A DNA stretch of 64,000 nt from Terriglobia bacterium (GCA_020073545.1 JAIQEZ010000008.1:1-64000), one strand, 5' to 3'; positions 25,421-34,865 are shown, counted from the stretch's first letter. Made by a program: numbers and translations. Notes: a model not told the origin generated them from the sequence alone.

Positions 25421-26116
25421 ATGTCAGCCACAACCAAGTCCGCCAAGCACGCCGCTAAAACCAAAGCGAAAATCAATTACACCTCGCCCGGACGCGTGCA
25501 GAAAGTCTTTGCGGCGCTGGATGAGCTCTTCCCGCAAGCGCAATGCGCGCTGCGGCACCAGAACGCTTTCCAGCTTCTCGTCGCCACGATTCTCTCCGCC
25601 CAGTGCACGGACGAACGGGTGAACAAGGTCACGCCGGAACTTTTCCGCGAGTTTCCGACTCCCCAGGATTTTGCAGTGTTGCGGCAACCCGAATTGGAGC
25701 GCGAGATTCGTTCCACGGGCTTCTTTCGCAACAAGGCAAAGAACATCATCGGCGCCGCCACGAAGATCGTAAAGGATTTCGGTGGCAAGGTCCCACAGAC
25801 GATGGATGCCTTGTTGACCCTCCCGGGCGTGGCACGGAAGACCGCCAACGTGGTGCTCGGAACTGCCTTCGGCATTGCGAGCGGCGTGGTGGTCGATACG
25901 CACGTCTTCCGGATCACACACCGCCTGAAGCTTTCCAGCCAGAAGACCCCGGAAAAGGTCGAGCAGGACTTGATCAAGCTCGTGCCGCAAGACCGGTGGA
26001 TTTCGTTCGGACACCAGGTGATCTGGTTCGGAAGGAAAATCTGTGAGGCGCGCAAACCGCTCTGCGCCGAGTGCCCCCTGACATCCGTCTGCGACTCTCC
26101 GGACAAGACCGTGTAG
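25421..26116 (+). CDS. nth: Endonuclease III
   Basis: DNA glycosylase/AP lyase that removes oxidised pyrimidines. The 231-residue protein has the helix-hairpin-helix LPGVARKTANVVLGTAFG containing the catalytic lysine, and the catalytic aspartate in VVDTHVFRI. It ends with the 4Fe-4S ligand set C-x6-C-x2-C-x5-C (CEARKPLCAECPLTSVC). The N-terminus has a Lys/Ala-rich extension of about 22 residues before the conserved core. The gene converges with ispH, with about 170 bases between them. Confidence 0.95.
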   Translation: MSATTKSAKHAAKTKAKINYTSPGRVQKVFAALDELFPQAQCALRHQNAFQLLVATILSAQCTDERVNKVTPELFREFPTPQDFAVLRQPELEREIRSTGFFRNKAKNIIGAATKIVKDFGGKVPQTMDALLTLPGVARKTANVVLGTAFGIASGVVVDTHVFRITHRLKLSSQKTPEKVEQDLIKLVPQDRWISFGHQVIWFGRKICEARKPLCAECPLTSVCDSPDKTV

Positions 26117-26285
26117 GGACCCACCTGTCCGAGTCTGAAGGGGTCGGATGACGATGCCGCGGGTCGCGGGGATGGCGATTGGCGTCGCCTCCCCTTGGGA
26201 AGCCGACTGACAGGCAGCGTCTGGGCCAGCCCGCCAACTTTCCAAGTTCAATCCCGAAAGGAGAAAACAGGGAGGGACTTTGGGC

Positions 26286-27245
26286 CTAGCTGGTGGAAAT
26301 GCCTTTCGTCATCTCCCGGGTAAGTTCCGGGGGAAGAAGGAAGGTCACCTTTTCTTCGACGGCCGTGATCTCTTCCACCTGGTCGACGCCCATCCTCTTG
26401 AAATACGCCACCACCTGTTGGACGAGGTATTCAGGAGCGGAAGCGCCCGCGGTGACGGCCACGCACTCGACACCCTCCAGCCAAGCAGGATCAATCTCCG
26501 CGGCATCTTCGATCAGGAAGGCCTTTGCTCCGGCGTCTTCAGCCACTTCACGCAGTCGGCGGGAATTGGAGCTGTTGTCCGAACCCAGCACCAAGACGAG
26601 GTCTGCTTCCTCGGCCATGAGCTTGACCGCGATCTGCCGGTTTTGCGTGGCGTAACAGATGTCGTCGCTGGCAGGGGTAAGCAATTTCGGAAATCGCCGC
26701 CGGAGGACTTCGATGATCACATTCGCATCGTCCACTCCCAAAGTGGTCTGGGTCGTTACCGCCACGCGGTCCGGATCCGGAACCTGTACATTTTCTGCTT
26801 CCTCGACGCTGCCGACGAGTTGAATCTGACCCGGCACTTCGCCCATGGTTCCAATCACTTCATCATGACCGGCATGCCCAACCAGAATGATGAAGCGCCC
26901 CTCGCGCGCATAGCGTATCGCCTCCCCGTGAACTTTCGTGACCAGCGGGCACGTGGCGTCGATGACCTTGAGATCCTTCGCAGCCGCTCGAGCTCGGACG
27001 TCTGGGGAGACGCCGTGGGCGCTGAAGATCGCCACCGCCCCTTCTGGAACCTCGTCGAGCTCGTCCACAAAGACCGCACCTTTGGCAGCGAGGGAGCGAA
27101 TGACATATTTGTTGTGGACGATTTCCCTTCGGACATAAATCGGAGAGCCGAAACGCTGCAGCGCCAGGTTTACCACGTCGATGGCGCGCTCGACGCCGGC
27201 GCAGAATCCCCGCGGGTTGGCTAACAGGACTTTCTTCAACGGCAT
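26286..27245 (-). CDS. ispH: 4-hydroxy-3-methylbut-2-enyl diphosphate reductase
   Basis: Last step of the MEP isoprenoid pathway, making IPP and DMAPP with a 4Fe-4S cluster. The 319-residue protein has the three cluster cysteines in context: C15 in PRGFCAGVER, ATCPLV near residue 100 and DDICYATQNRQ near 195. A late TAGASAPEYLV motif completes the family pattern. The start is placed at MPLKKVLLANPRG, where the family begins. A 15-residue upstream extension is open but unlike the family. A good promoter lies at 27296-27324. Confidence 0.95.
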   Translation of the reverse strand: MPLKKVLLANPRGFCAGVERAIDVVNLALQRFGSPIYVRREIVHNKYVIRSLAAKGAVFVDELDEVPEGAVAIFSAHGVSPDVRARAAAKDLKVIDATCPLVTKVHGEAIRYAREGRFIILVGHAGHDEVIGTMGEVPGQIQLVGSVEEAENVQVPDPDRVAVTTQTTLGVDDANVIIEVLRRRFPKLLTPASDDICYATQNRQIAVKLMAEEADLVLVLGSDNSSNSRRLREVAEDAGAKAFLIEDAAEIDPAWLEGVECVAVTAGASAPEYLVQQVVAYFKRMGVDQVEEITAVEEKVTFLLPPELTREMTKGISTS

Positions 27246-27295
27246 CTCAGTCGCTCGCTTAGCCCTCGATCCGGGAGGCAAACAACCCACCTTTG

Positions 27296-27324
27296 ATTTT
27301 ATCGGAATCGCCCAGGTTCGTCAA
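27296..27324 (-). promoter_or_regulatory. Sigma-70 promoter of ispH
   Basis: On the minus strand TTGACG (27324-27319), 17-base spacer, TAAAAT (27301-27296): 5 of 6 matches in each box at ideal spacing. The leader to the ispH start is about 45 bases. Confidence 0.75.
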
Positions 27325-27438
27325 AATTCGATTATCATCGAATGTGCAGAGTGGGGCTCGCTACCCCTACAGCGGCATCGGCCAAGCACTCTCCGCTGCC
27401 GGGGCACCTAAACTTCGGGAAACTGACCGCACGACACC

Positions 27439-28089
27439 ATGAAGGTCATATCCATCAACGTCTCGGAACCACGCGTCCTGGCCGCGGGCGGGGAACAGGT
27501 GGAAACAGGCATTCTCAAGACCCCGATGCCCGGGCGCATCCAGGTTGGCAAGCTGAACCTTCAAGGCGATCGCCAAGCCGATCTCTCCGTGCACGGTGGC
27601 CCGAACAAGGCGGTCTACGTTTATTCCTGGGAAAACACCTTGTTCTGGAAAACGGCGCTGCCGCGTGATGATTTGCGGCCAGGATCGTTCGGTGAGAATT
27701 TGACGGTGGAGGGTTTGCTAGAGGACCAGGTGGCCATCGGTGATGAGCTGGAGATCGGAACGGCGCGTTTCCAGGTGACCCAGCCTCGCCTGCCCTGCTT
27801 CAAGCTGGGTCTGGCGCTGGGTCTGCCGAGTTTTCCCAAGGCGTTTCTCGAGAGCGGGCGCACGGGTTTCTATCTTCGCGTGATGCAAGAAGGAACGATT
27901 CAGGCAGGGGATCCGATTCACCTGATCCCATCTCGCGAGGTCGCGTGGGTGACAATTGCAGAATTTGTGGAGATCTATCGGACTCAGCAAGCCAGCCGCG
28001 ATCAAGTTGCGAGAATCTCCAGCCTCACCTCTCTGCCGCAGACCTGGAAAGATTGGCTGGCCCGAAAATTCCCTGAGGCGTGCAAGTAG
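27439..28089 (+). CDS. MOSC-domain protein (YiiM-like)
   Basis: A 216-residue stand-alone MOSC domain protein. These bind the molybdenum cofactor or handle sulfur for hydroxylated-nucleobase reduction (YiiM) or related tasks. The conserved cysteine expected to bind Mo is in QPRLPCFKLG. The DGRQAD-like loop appears as QGDRQADLSVHGGPNKAVYVY, and FGENLTVEG is also typical. The gene is divergent from ispH. No other molybdenum genes are nearby, so the partner is unknown. Confidence 0.85.
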   Translation: MKVISINVSEPRVLAAGGEQVETGILKTPMPGRIQVGKLNLQGDRQADLSVHGGPNKAVYVYSWENTLFWKTALPRDDLRPGSFGENLTVEGLLEDQVAIGDELEIGTARFQVTQPRLPCFKLGLALGLPSFPKAFLESGRTGFYLRVMQEGTIQAGDPIHLIPSREVAWVTIAEFVEIYRTQQASRDQVARISSLTSLPQTWKDWLARKFPEACK

Positions 28090-28162
28090 CGCTCGCGCCA
28101 TGCCACGTTCAGTTGTTCAGGACGCGCAGCCCGTGCTATCAATTCGGCCTAGGCCCTGGAGC

Positions 28163-28233
28163 CCCCTCACCCGCCCCGACTTGCCGGGGCATGCTCTCCC
28201 GCCACGGAGGGTCTTCGACCGCAAGGGAGAGGG
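28163..28233. repeat. CCCCTCACCC-type intergenic repeat, copy 2
   Basis: Opens CCCCTCACCCGCCCCGAC and contains CTCTCCCGCC followed by CGCAAGGGAGAGGG, the inverted partner. It lies between convergent genes (MOSC protein and enoyl reductase), where it could also help end transcription. Confidence 0.55.
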
Positions 28234-28262
28234 TTAGAGTAGTGGTATGTGTGGGGAAAACC

Positions 28263-29081
28263 TCACGTTACGATATCCTCGCCGCCATCCACGCGGATGA
28301 CGTTGCCCGTCATCCAATGCGTCTTGTCGCTCATCAGAGCGGCGATGGCGCCGGCCACGTCTTCGGGAGTCGTCAGCCGCCCGCCAGGATTCCGCAGCCG
28401 CGCAAACTCCGCCAGTTTATCGATCCCAGGAATCTTGCTGGAGCCGGGCGTGATGGTAACGCCGGCCTGAATGGCATTGGCCGTAATGCCATGGGGCAGG
28501 AGTTCATAGGCAAGCTGGCGGATGTGCGATTCCATGACCGCCTTGGCGGCGGAGACCGCGCCGTAGTTGGGAATCACGCTGTGCCCGCCCGCACTGGTCA
28601 TGGCATAAATGCGGCTGCCGGAGCCCAGCATTTTTCTGCGGAACAACTCCTGCACCCAGTAAACCAGATTGTTCCCCATCACGTCCACAGTCATGTCCAT
28701 CTGTTGTTGCGTCAGTTCTTCGTCGAGGGACTCCGCCAAGTAGGATTTCAGCGAGCCGAAAGCCACCGAATGCAGAAAGACCTTTATGAAGTGCTCGCCG
28801 CCGAGCTTCCTCCAGCAGTCCTGCATCTGGTTCAAAGTCTCCGCGCGTTTGGCGGGGTCGGCGGCGTTGATATTGAAGAACAAAACCTCGCGCCCGGTCC
28901 CGCGAATGCGCGCGATGACCTGTTCGACCTGAGGCATATTCGAGCGGCGATCAAAATGTACGCCAAAGATGTGGAGCCCGCAGCGAGCCAGCTCCAGACA
29001 GGTGGCGGCCCCAAAGCCGCTCGATGAACCAACAACCAGGCCCCACGGAATGGGGCTTGCAGTTTCCGCCATAATCCGCAT
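28263..29081 (-). CDS. Enoyl-ACP reductase-like SDR (FabI/FabL type)
   Basis: A 272-residue short-chain dehydrogenase. The nucleotide motif is atypical (VVGSSSGFGAATCLEL) and the active site is Y-x6-K in NYGAVSAAKA, the spacing of enoyl-ACP reductases and not the Y-x3-K of ordinary SDRs. It would reduce trans-2-enoyl-ACP with NAD(P)H in fatty acid synthesis. The insertion before the active site (YLAESLDEELTQQQMDMTVD) is also FabI/FabL-like. The start is chosen at MRIMAETA with GGCGGAG upstream. It lies 8 bases after the lipoprotein gene and is probably the last gene of the nnr-tsaE operon. Confidence 0.75.
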   Translation of the reverse strand: MRIMAETASPIPWGLVVGSSSGFGAATCLELARCGLHIFGVHFDRRSNMPQVEQVIARIRGTGREVLFFNINAADPAKRAETLNQMQDCWRKLGGEHFIKVFLHSVAFGSLKSYLAESLDEELTQQQMDMTVDVMGNNLVYWVQELFRRKMLGSGSRIYAMTSAGGHSVIPNYGAVSAAKAVMESHIRQLAYELLPHGITANAIQAGVTITPGSSKIPGIDKLAEFARLRNPGGRLTTPEDVAGAIAALMSDKTHWMTGNVIRVDGGEDIVT

Positions 29082-29089
29082 TTCTCCGC

Positions 29090-29731
29090 CTAGTGGGTTT
29101 GCCCTTGACTGACCCTGTAATCCTGCTCGACCTGCGCGATAAGGCCAGGAGTCATCTCGCGCAGGAGTTGGGCACACGAGGCATTCAAGGCGCTGGCGAC
29201 GCCCTCCACGCCGCGCTCCTGAAGGGGCGCCTCCGCTCGTTGTTGGCTCGACCAGATCACCTTGTGATCGCTCGTGCGCGTCAGCGACAGCTCCAAGGCG
29301 ACGCGAACGTTGCCGCCCGCCTCGCGATCCACTTCCTCAAAACTGAGTACTCTCCCCACCAGCGTGTAGTCCAGGCGCTCGCGCGTCGGAAGCATGCGAA
29401 CCTCGGCGAAGACGCCGGTGGACCCAAACCACTGGGCGGTGAATTCCGAGAGCATCGTAGCCGGGTCAGCGCCCCAACGATGATACTGATAGTAGTTCAT
29501 CTGGGTGGGCGACACATAGTAGACGATGCGATCGTCACGGAGCATCTCCGGCGCGCGGAAGCGCTCCACACCCAGGACATAGCTGGTCTTCGGATCGTTG
29601 GAGGGAGGGGCAGCCGGGACCTGCAAAGTATAGTAATAGGTCTTGGGGACACCGCCGCACCCCACGGAAAGGACCGTCGCTAAAAGTCCCAAAGCCACCC
29701 ACGCGCGGGTTTGAAAGCTAGGCTTCCACAC
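29090..29731 (-). CDS. ABC-transport auxiliary lipoprotein (PqiC-like)
   Basis: A 213-residue protein. If translation starts at the GTG overlapping the end of tsaE, it begins with a lipoprotein signal: Trp-Lys-Pro lead, hydrophobic VALGLLATVLSV and lipobox VGC. The rest matches the ABC_trans_aux/PqiC fold: YYTLQVP near the start, YVLGVERFRAPEMLRDDRIVYY and a final domain around LGRVLSFEEVDRE. Family members anchor MCE lipid-transport systems to the outer membrane. No MCE or ABC gene is adjacent, so its partners must be elsewhere. The 14-base overlap with tsaE suggests translational coupling. Confidence 0.75.
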   Translation of the reverse strand: MWKPSFQTRAWVALGLLATVLSVGCGGVPKTYYYTLQVPAAPPSNDPKTSYVLGVERFRAPEMLRDDRIVYYVSPTQMNYYQYHRWGADPATMLSEFTAQWFGSTGVFAEVRMLPTRERLDYTLVGRVLSFEEVDREAGGNVRVALELSLTRTSDHKVIWSSQQRAEAPLQERGVEGVASALNASCAQLLREMTPGLIAQVEQDYRVSQGQTH

Positions 29732-30215
29732 GTTCGACGAGAATTCGACGGTCGTCACTTCCTCGATGCTCCATTCGGATTCTGACGCAAGGTATGGGGG
29801 CATTATCTCCAAGCTTCTCGCCCCATTCAACCAGAACCGTAGTTGCCTGGTCCACTAGATCTTCCAACCCCAGTGCGGCGAGGTCGCGTGGCTCCTCAAT
29901 ACGATACAGGTCGGCATGATAGACCTTACCGGTCGACCCGTATTCATGCACCAAGGTGAAGGAAGGACTGGTGACCTCATCTTCGCCTGCCGCACCCAAG
30001 CCCGCGACGATCCCCTTCGCGAGGGTCGTCTTGCCACTTCCCAACTCACCTTCCAGCAGCACCAAGCAAGGCGGCCGGAGGTGGGCGGCCAATTCCAGGC
30101 CGAAAGCTATGGTCTCCTCCGGTGAACGCGTCACGCGTTCGGCGAGCGTCGTCACGACACCGTGGGAGTCCGCAAGACCGCCAATCCGCCTCGAGCTCGC
30201 AGGACCCCCGGTCAC
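29718..30215 (-). CDS. tsaE: tRNA threonylcarbamoyladenosine biosynthesis ATPase
   Basis: Part of the complex with TsaB and TsaD that makes t6A37 on ANN-decoding tRNAs. The 165-residue protein has Walker A GELGSGKTT, SPSFTLVHEY and VLVEWGEKL, all diagnostic. The GTG start overlaps the stop codon of the upstream nnr gene by one base (TAGTG), an indication of coupling. nnr-tsaE adjacency is common in bacteria. Confidence 0.93.
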   Translation of the reverse strand: MTGGPASSRRIGGLADSHGVVTTLAERVTRSPEETIAFGLELAAHLRPPCLVLLEGELGSGKTTLAKGIVAGLGAAGEDEVTSPSFTLVHEYGSTGKVYHADLYRIEEPRDLAALGLEDLVDQATTVLVEWGEKLGDNAPIPCVRIRMEHRGSDDRRILVERVEA

Positions 30216-31801
30216 TACAGATTACCTTCTGCCAGCAGTTGGTAAGCTCGCGGGACCCGTTCGAGAAGGTCCCCAGCCAACATGGAAGGCTGCCCTAAGT
30301 CCGCGGCGGCCAGGTCGCCCGCCAGACCATGCAAGTATACAGCAGCCGTGGCGACTTCGCTCGGCACACGGGTGGAAAATTGTGCCAGAAGCCCGGCAAT
30401 CAAGCCTGTCAAGACATCGCCTGTCCCACCGGTGGCCATACCTGGGTTGCCCGTGGGATTGACCCAGACCTGTCCAGAGGGGCCGGCGATCAGGGTCCGA
30501 AATCCCTTCAGCACCAGCGTCAAGCCATATCGTTGCGAGAATTCGCGAGCCACTTCCACACGCTGGGCCTGAATCTCCGCGGTCGCCTTCCCTGTGAGGC
30601 GCGCCATTTCACCGGGATGCGGCGTGAAAACCGTTGTGCCTGTTGGCCGGGTGTCATTGCGGAAACTGTTCATAGTGCCCGCAAAGGCATTCAAGCCATC
30701 CGCGTCCAGAACGAGAGGCAGCGAGCATGTGTTGACGAGGGTTCGCACCAGTTCCGCTGTCTCCGGATGCGACCCGACCCCTGGCCCCACGGCCAGCACA
30801 GATTTCCCCGCCAGAAGCTTGTCCAAGCGCCCGTAATCCAAGGCGCGAAGGGAGATGGTGCCCTCTTCCGTCTCCGGCAACGCCTCCGTCATAAATTCCA
30901 TGCCCAGCGCTGCCACGATGGGCAGCGCACTCTTGGCCGTCGCCACGGTGACCAACCCCGCGCCCGCGCGCAAAGCAGCTCGGGCTGTCATGGCCGCAGC
31001 GCCGGTTTTCCCGATCGAGCCTGCCAGGATCAGGACGTGGCCGTAGTTTCCCTTGTGCGCCGTCATCCGTCTCGGCTGCCCAATCCAAGCCACGTCCTGC
31101 TGGCACGCATAATTCAAGGAGAGTCCGGGATCGCTCTCCAGGGCTTCGCTTGGCGTCCCAATCTGCTTCACCACCCACTCGCCCACTTGCTCGCAGGCGG
31201 GCGGAAACACGTGGGCAACCTTAGGAGCCGTGAAAGTCACCGAGAAGTCCGCGCGCACGTTTTCACCGATCAGCTTGCCTGTGTCCGCCGAGATCCCCGA
31301 CGGGAGATCCACCGCCAGCACGCGTGCGGCGGGGAATTCCTTGTTGATATCTCGAACGACTTCGAGAAGGAATCCTTCCAGCGGTTTCGCGAGCCCCGTT
31401 CCCAGCAAAGCATCGACAAACAGGGTGGTGTTTTGCAGAGAAGCCTTTAGGGTTCGCCACGTCTCCAGGCCTTCAACGACCTCCGGTTGGCCGGAGGCTC
31501 GGAGCCGCTGGTAGTTCACGGCTGCGTCGCCCCGCAAACCCTCGGCGTCTGCGAAGAGGAGGACACGTGGCTTCAGCCCCTGGTCACGAAGCAGGCGAGC
31601 CACCACCATGCCGTCACCGCCGTTGTTGCCTTTCCCGCAAAGGATCACGACACGGTGTGGCTCGAGTGGCGCAAGGCGCGTGGTGAGGGACTCCACCACG
31701 CCACGGCCAGCATTCTCCATCAGAGTGAGGCTCGGAACAGCAAACCGCTCCGTCGTAAGGCGATCGATCCGCTGCATCTCGGAGGCAGTGAGAATCTTCA
31801 T
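30215..31801 (-). CDS. nnr: Bifunctional NAD(P)HX epimerase / ADP-dependent dehydratase
   Basis: Repairs hydrated NAD(P)H. The 528-residue protein has an N-terminal epimerase domain (YjeF_N, about 1-215, with MENAGRGVVESL and CGKGNNGGDGMV) and a C-terminal ribokinase-like dehydratase domain (about 225-520) with FTPHPGEMARL and GNPGMATGGTGDVLTG. The start ATG 31801 matches the family N-terminus MKILTASEMQRID. A longer frame upstream lies in a repeat and is not used. It is followed directly by tsaE. Confidence 0.94.
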   Translation of the reverse strand: MKILTASEMQRIDRLTTERFAVPSLTLMENAGRGVVESLTTRLAPLEPHRVVILCGKGNNGGDGMVVARLLRDQGLKPRVLLFADAEGLRGDAAVNYQRLRASGQPEVVEGLETWRTLKASLQNTTLFVDALLGTGLAKPLEGFLLEVVRDINKEFPAARVLAVDLPSGISADTGKLIGENVRADFSVTFTAPKVAHVFPPACEQVGEWVVKQIGTPSEALESDPGLSLNYACQQDVAWIGQPRRMTAHKGNYGHVLILAGSIGKTGAAAMTARAALRAGAGLVTVATAKSALPIVAALGMEFMTEALPETEEGTISLRALDYGRLDKLLAGKSVLAVGPGVGSHPETAELVRTLVNTCSLPLVLDADGLNAFAGTMNSFRNDTRPTGTTVFTPHPGEMARLTGKATAEIQAQRVEVAREFSQRYGLTLVLKGFRTLIAGPSGQVWVNPTGNPGMATGGTGDVLTGLIAGLLAQFSTRVPSEVATAAVYLHGLAGDLAAADLGQPSMLAGDLLERVPRAYQLLAEGNL

Positions 31802-31830
31802 GGTACAAAAGTGCGGCCCGGAAAACGGGG

Positions 31831-31859
31831 TAGGGGCGGGGCAACCCCCGCTCAAATCG
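31831..31859. repeat. TAGGGGCGGGG-AAATCG repeat, copy 1
   Basis: TAGGGGCGGGG, CAA loop, CCCCCGCTC then AAATCG. The same order occurs at 34866-34894. It lies in the leader between the FabG-like gene and nnr. Confidence 0.5.
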
Positions 31860-31910
31860 ATGTTGCCACAATGGGAAAACCGGGCGGAGTCGTCTGTCCC
31901 CCCAACACCC

Positions 31911-32654
31911 TCAGAGCATCCATCCCCCGCTGACGTTGAGCACCTGGCCGGTGATGAAGGCCGCTTCCTCCGAGGCAAAGAACTTCACCGCTTCCCCCAC
32001 GTCACGACCGGTTGCGGGGCGACCCACAGGGAAGCGCGCGTCCGTCAGGCGTCGGGCTTCCTCCAACGACAGTTCCTTCTCGTCGATCACGGGCGGGTTC
32101 ACGACGTTGGCCGTGATCCCGTTGCGCGCCTCTTCCAGGGCCACCGAACGGGTGAAGGCCACGATGCCGGCCTTGGCGGCAGAATAGGCGGAAATTTTCG
32201 CCTGCCCAAAGGCGCGCTCCGCACCCACTGCACCCAGGCTGATGATGCGTCCCCACTGCTGCCGGCGCATGAAGGGCAAGGCAAACTTGGTCGCGTAGAA
32301 CACACTGTAGAGGTTCGACGCGATCACGGCGCGCCATTCCTCCACCGTTGAATCGACGACGGGCTTCCACTCGAATTCGCCGACGTTGTTCACCAGGATA
32401 TCAAGCCTCCCGAAGTGCTTGGCAACGGCATCGACTAATTCCTTTACCCGCCCAGGGTCGGTGACTTCCGTGGCCAAAGCCAGACCTTCCGCGCCCAGCG
32501 CGCGAAGATCCGCTACTACTTTCTGGGCGCCCAACTTATTGGTTCGATAAGCCACTGCCACTCGCAGGCCGACGCGACCCAGCGTCAGGGCGATTTCCTT
32601 GCCAATTCCACGCGAGGCGCCCGTTACCAGGGCAACACGATTGCGGAGAGCCAC
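31911..32654 (-). CDS. Short-chain dehydrogenase, 3-oxoacyl-ACP reductase (FabG) type
   Basis: A 247-residue classical SDR: cofactor motif TGASRGIGKE, NNVG in place of the common NNAG, active-site serine in ISLGAVG and Y-x3-K in YSAAKAG. It likely reduces a 3-oxoacyl thioester or a related carbonyl with NADPH. The genome must also encode other FabG proteins, so the exact substrate is open. It is located between a stress-type phosphatase gene and nnr, 109 bases before nnr. Confidence 0.75.
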   Translation of the reverse strand: MALRNRVALVTGASRGIGKEIALTLGRVGLRVAVAYRTNKLGAQKVVADLRALGAEGLALATEVTDPGRVKELVDAVAKHFGRLDILVNNVGEFEWKPVVDSTVEEWRAVIASNLYSVFYATKFALPFMRRQQWGRIISLGAVGAERAFGQAKISAYSAAKAGIVAFTRSVALEEARNGITANVVNPPVIDEKELSLEEARRLTDARFPVGRPATGRDVGEAVKFFASEEAAFITGQVLNVSGGWML

Positions 32655-32731
32655 TCTTACACTCCTCGATCAAGGGATAAACAAGAGAGTTTATCGGAGT
32701 TCACCGCGGTCGGCAACGGCTGACAGCGCGT

Positions 32732-34816
32732 TCATTCCACGGCCCGTGCCAGAACCAAGGTCATATCATCCTGAAGGTCCGGGCTGCCCGTCCACTCGTC
32801 CACGCTGCGGTAGATTTCCTCCACCAGGGTCTCCGGAGAAGCATTCAGCGCACGCCGTGTAACTTCAAGAACTCGCGATTCCCCGAACTGTTCTCCGTAG
32901 ATATTCTCAGGTTCACTAATGCCGTCTGTAAAGGCCACCAAAAGGTCGCCAGGTGCAAGTTGGACCTCTCCCTCCTCGTAGAGAGTGGAGGGAAACAGCC
33001 CAACGACCGTCCCTCCGGCGCGAAGACGCTCGATCTTGTTACCCTGAAAAAGGATGGGCGGAATATGACCGGCGTTGGTGTAAGAGAGTTTGCGGGTCCG
33101 GGCGTCATAGATCGCAAAGAAAAACGTCACGTATTTCTCCAGCGGCGTATTCTCGTAAAGCTGGCGATTCAAGCGATCTACCATCTGGGCAGTCGAAAAC
33201 TCCATGGGCTGTGAACTGTGGCCAAGCGCGAAGCCATCGTAAAGCTGCGCGCGCAGCGCCGATTGAATCGCTGCCATCAACAGTGCCGCGGAGATTCCTT
33301 TGCCGCTGACATCCCCCAGAACCACCCCCACTCGGTGTTCGTCCACGTTCAGGAAGTCGTAATAATCGCCGCTCACCGAGCGTGCAGCCTTACAGACGCC
33401 GTGAAGTTTCAGACCCGGTATTTCCGGCGCAGACTGGGGGAAGAGTTGCCGTTGCACTTCCCGCGCAATCTCGAGCTCACTCTGTAGCCGCAATCGGTCC
33501 TGCGATTCCAGCAGCAGCCGTTCCACCGAGGCCGTCATGCTATCAAAAGCTTCACCCAGCGCGCTCAACTGATCGCGGGAGAGCATGTGAATCCGATAGG
33601 AGAAATCGCCGGCTTTGACCCGCTCGGTGGCGTCATAAAGCTTGTCGACAGTCCCCGTTATCGAGCGCGTCAGCCGGATGCCGATCAGTAGCGCTGCGGC
33701 TTCGATGACCAGAAAAATGATCGCCACAGCTTTGAATGCATACACCCAGATCTGGGAATACTCACCAAGGGTAGCCAAAAGCCGGCTGTTGAGTGCGGCA
33801 ATCCTGGATGTCACGTACACGAAGGCTGGCTGAACGGCCCGCTCCTCTCGATCCCCTGCCCAAAGAGTCGGATCCAGTGACGAGGCGCCGAACACGGCAA
33901 AATCCAGGAGATTGACAGGGTCCGGAAGCTTTACAGCTTTGGAGCTGATCGCGCCACTCTGGACGTAGACGCCTTCGGGGGTCTCCACGCGGAACCCTGC
34001 GTGTGATGCCTCATTTGCCGGAGCAGATTTGGTCATGACCACGCCCACTGGACCAATCCCCTCTCCCACTATATCCAACAGTTCGGGAGTCAAGGGTTCC
34101 GAGAGGATGAGCGCCAAATCGCCTGCTGGCGTCTTGGTTCGTTCCACAGATCGCAAGGCAATGTGCCCGTTGTCCACAACGATCCCAGCGAATTCGTCTC
34201 CTTTCATCCAGCTCGGTACGGTCACCGGGTTATCCACCGGCTTGCCGTCCATGAGGAAAGAGCGGGTGGCGCCTCCCAGGCGCAGCGTGATGACCAGTCC
34301 GGGGTAGCTGCTCGTATGGCGGACCAACTCGGTAACGTAGAAATTTCGAATCGCGTCCAGCATGACTTGCGGCGATTTTTCTCCGGTAAACCGCGCTGCG
34401 TGGAGCACCACGCGGTTAACCTGCTTGATTTCGTCAAAGCGTTCTCGCAGCCGCAGGCCAACCAGGAAGGCCGCGAACTGCCCATTGATGATGAAGGCTC
34501 CTAAGGCGACCAGCAGGAGGATGAGGAGTACGGGGACGAAGGCAATGAAAGCGTAAGCCACCACCAGGCGCCGACGAAGTCGCCAGAGCACGCGGCTCCG
34601 GACAAACCCCAAGAGGCGGGCGAAGTAGTAGACGCCCCCCACGAGCACGCAAACCCAGAAAAGCAACCAAAGCAGTCCCGGAACACCCCCCGCCGCGCGA
34701 GTCAGCCGGTCGGCGACCCAAAGGGCAGCGCCGTAGGCCAAGGCCCAGACCGTAAACCGAGCCATGCGGCGAGTCCGATATTCCTGGAAGAGGAGTTGGA
34801 ACACCACGGTGAGCAT
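32732..34816 (-). CDS. Membrane-bound SpoIIE/RsbU-type serine phosphatase with HAMP domain
   Basis: A 694-residue signalling protein. N-terminal hydrophobic helices (about 20-75 and 90-115) precede a large extracytoplasmic sensor region (about 120-365). A further transmembrane helix near 375-395 leads into a HAMP linker (RLTRSITGTVDKLYDATERV), a coiled-coil stretch, and a C-terminal PP2C-like domain with SGDYYDFLNVDEHRVGVVLG and DVSGKGISAALLM metal-site motifs. Such proteins dephosphorylate anti-anti-sigma factors in partner-switching stress pathways. No anti-sigma or STAS gene is nearby. Confidence 0.85.
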   Translation of the reverse strand: MLTVVFQLLFQEYRTRRMARFTVWALAYGAALWVADRLTRAAGGVPGLLWLLFWVCVLVGGVYYFARLLGFVRSRVLWRLRRRLVVAYAFIAFVPVLLILLLVALGAFIINGQFAAFLVGLRLRERFDEIKQVNRVVLHAARFTGEKSPQVMLDAIRNFYVTELVRHTSSYPGLVITLRLGGATRSFLMDGKPVDNPVTVPSWMKGDEFAGIVVDNGHIALRSVERTKTPAGDLALILSEPLTPELLDIVGEGIGPVGVVMTKSAPANEASHAGFRVETPEGVYVQSGAISSKAVKLPDPVNLLDFAVFGASSLDPTLWAGDREERAVQPAFVYVTSRIAALNSRLLATLGEYSQIWVYAFKAVAIIFLVIEAAALLIGIRLTRSITGTVDKLYDATERVKAGDFSYRIHMLSRDQLSALGEAFDSMTASVERLLLESQDRLRLQSELEIAREVQRQLFPQSAPEIPGLKLHGVCKAARSVSGDYYDFLNVDEHRVGVVLGDVSGKGISAALLMAAIQSALRAQLYDGFALGHSSQPMEFSTAQMVDRLNRQLYENTPLEKYVTFFFAIYDARTRKLSYTNAGHIPPILFQGNKIERLRAGGTVVGLFPSTLYEEGEVQLAPGDLLVAFTDGISEPENIYGEQFGESRVLEVTRRALNASPETLVEEIYRSVDEWTGSPDLQDDMTLVLARAVE

Positions 34817-34865
34817 ATCAGGGGATCAAGGATTAAACCAGTGGCCCAATGTTTGAGCCCGGCGA

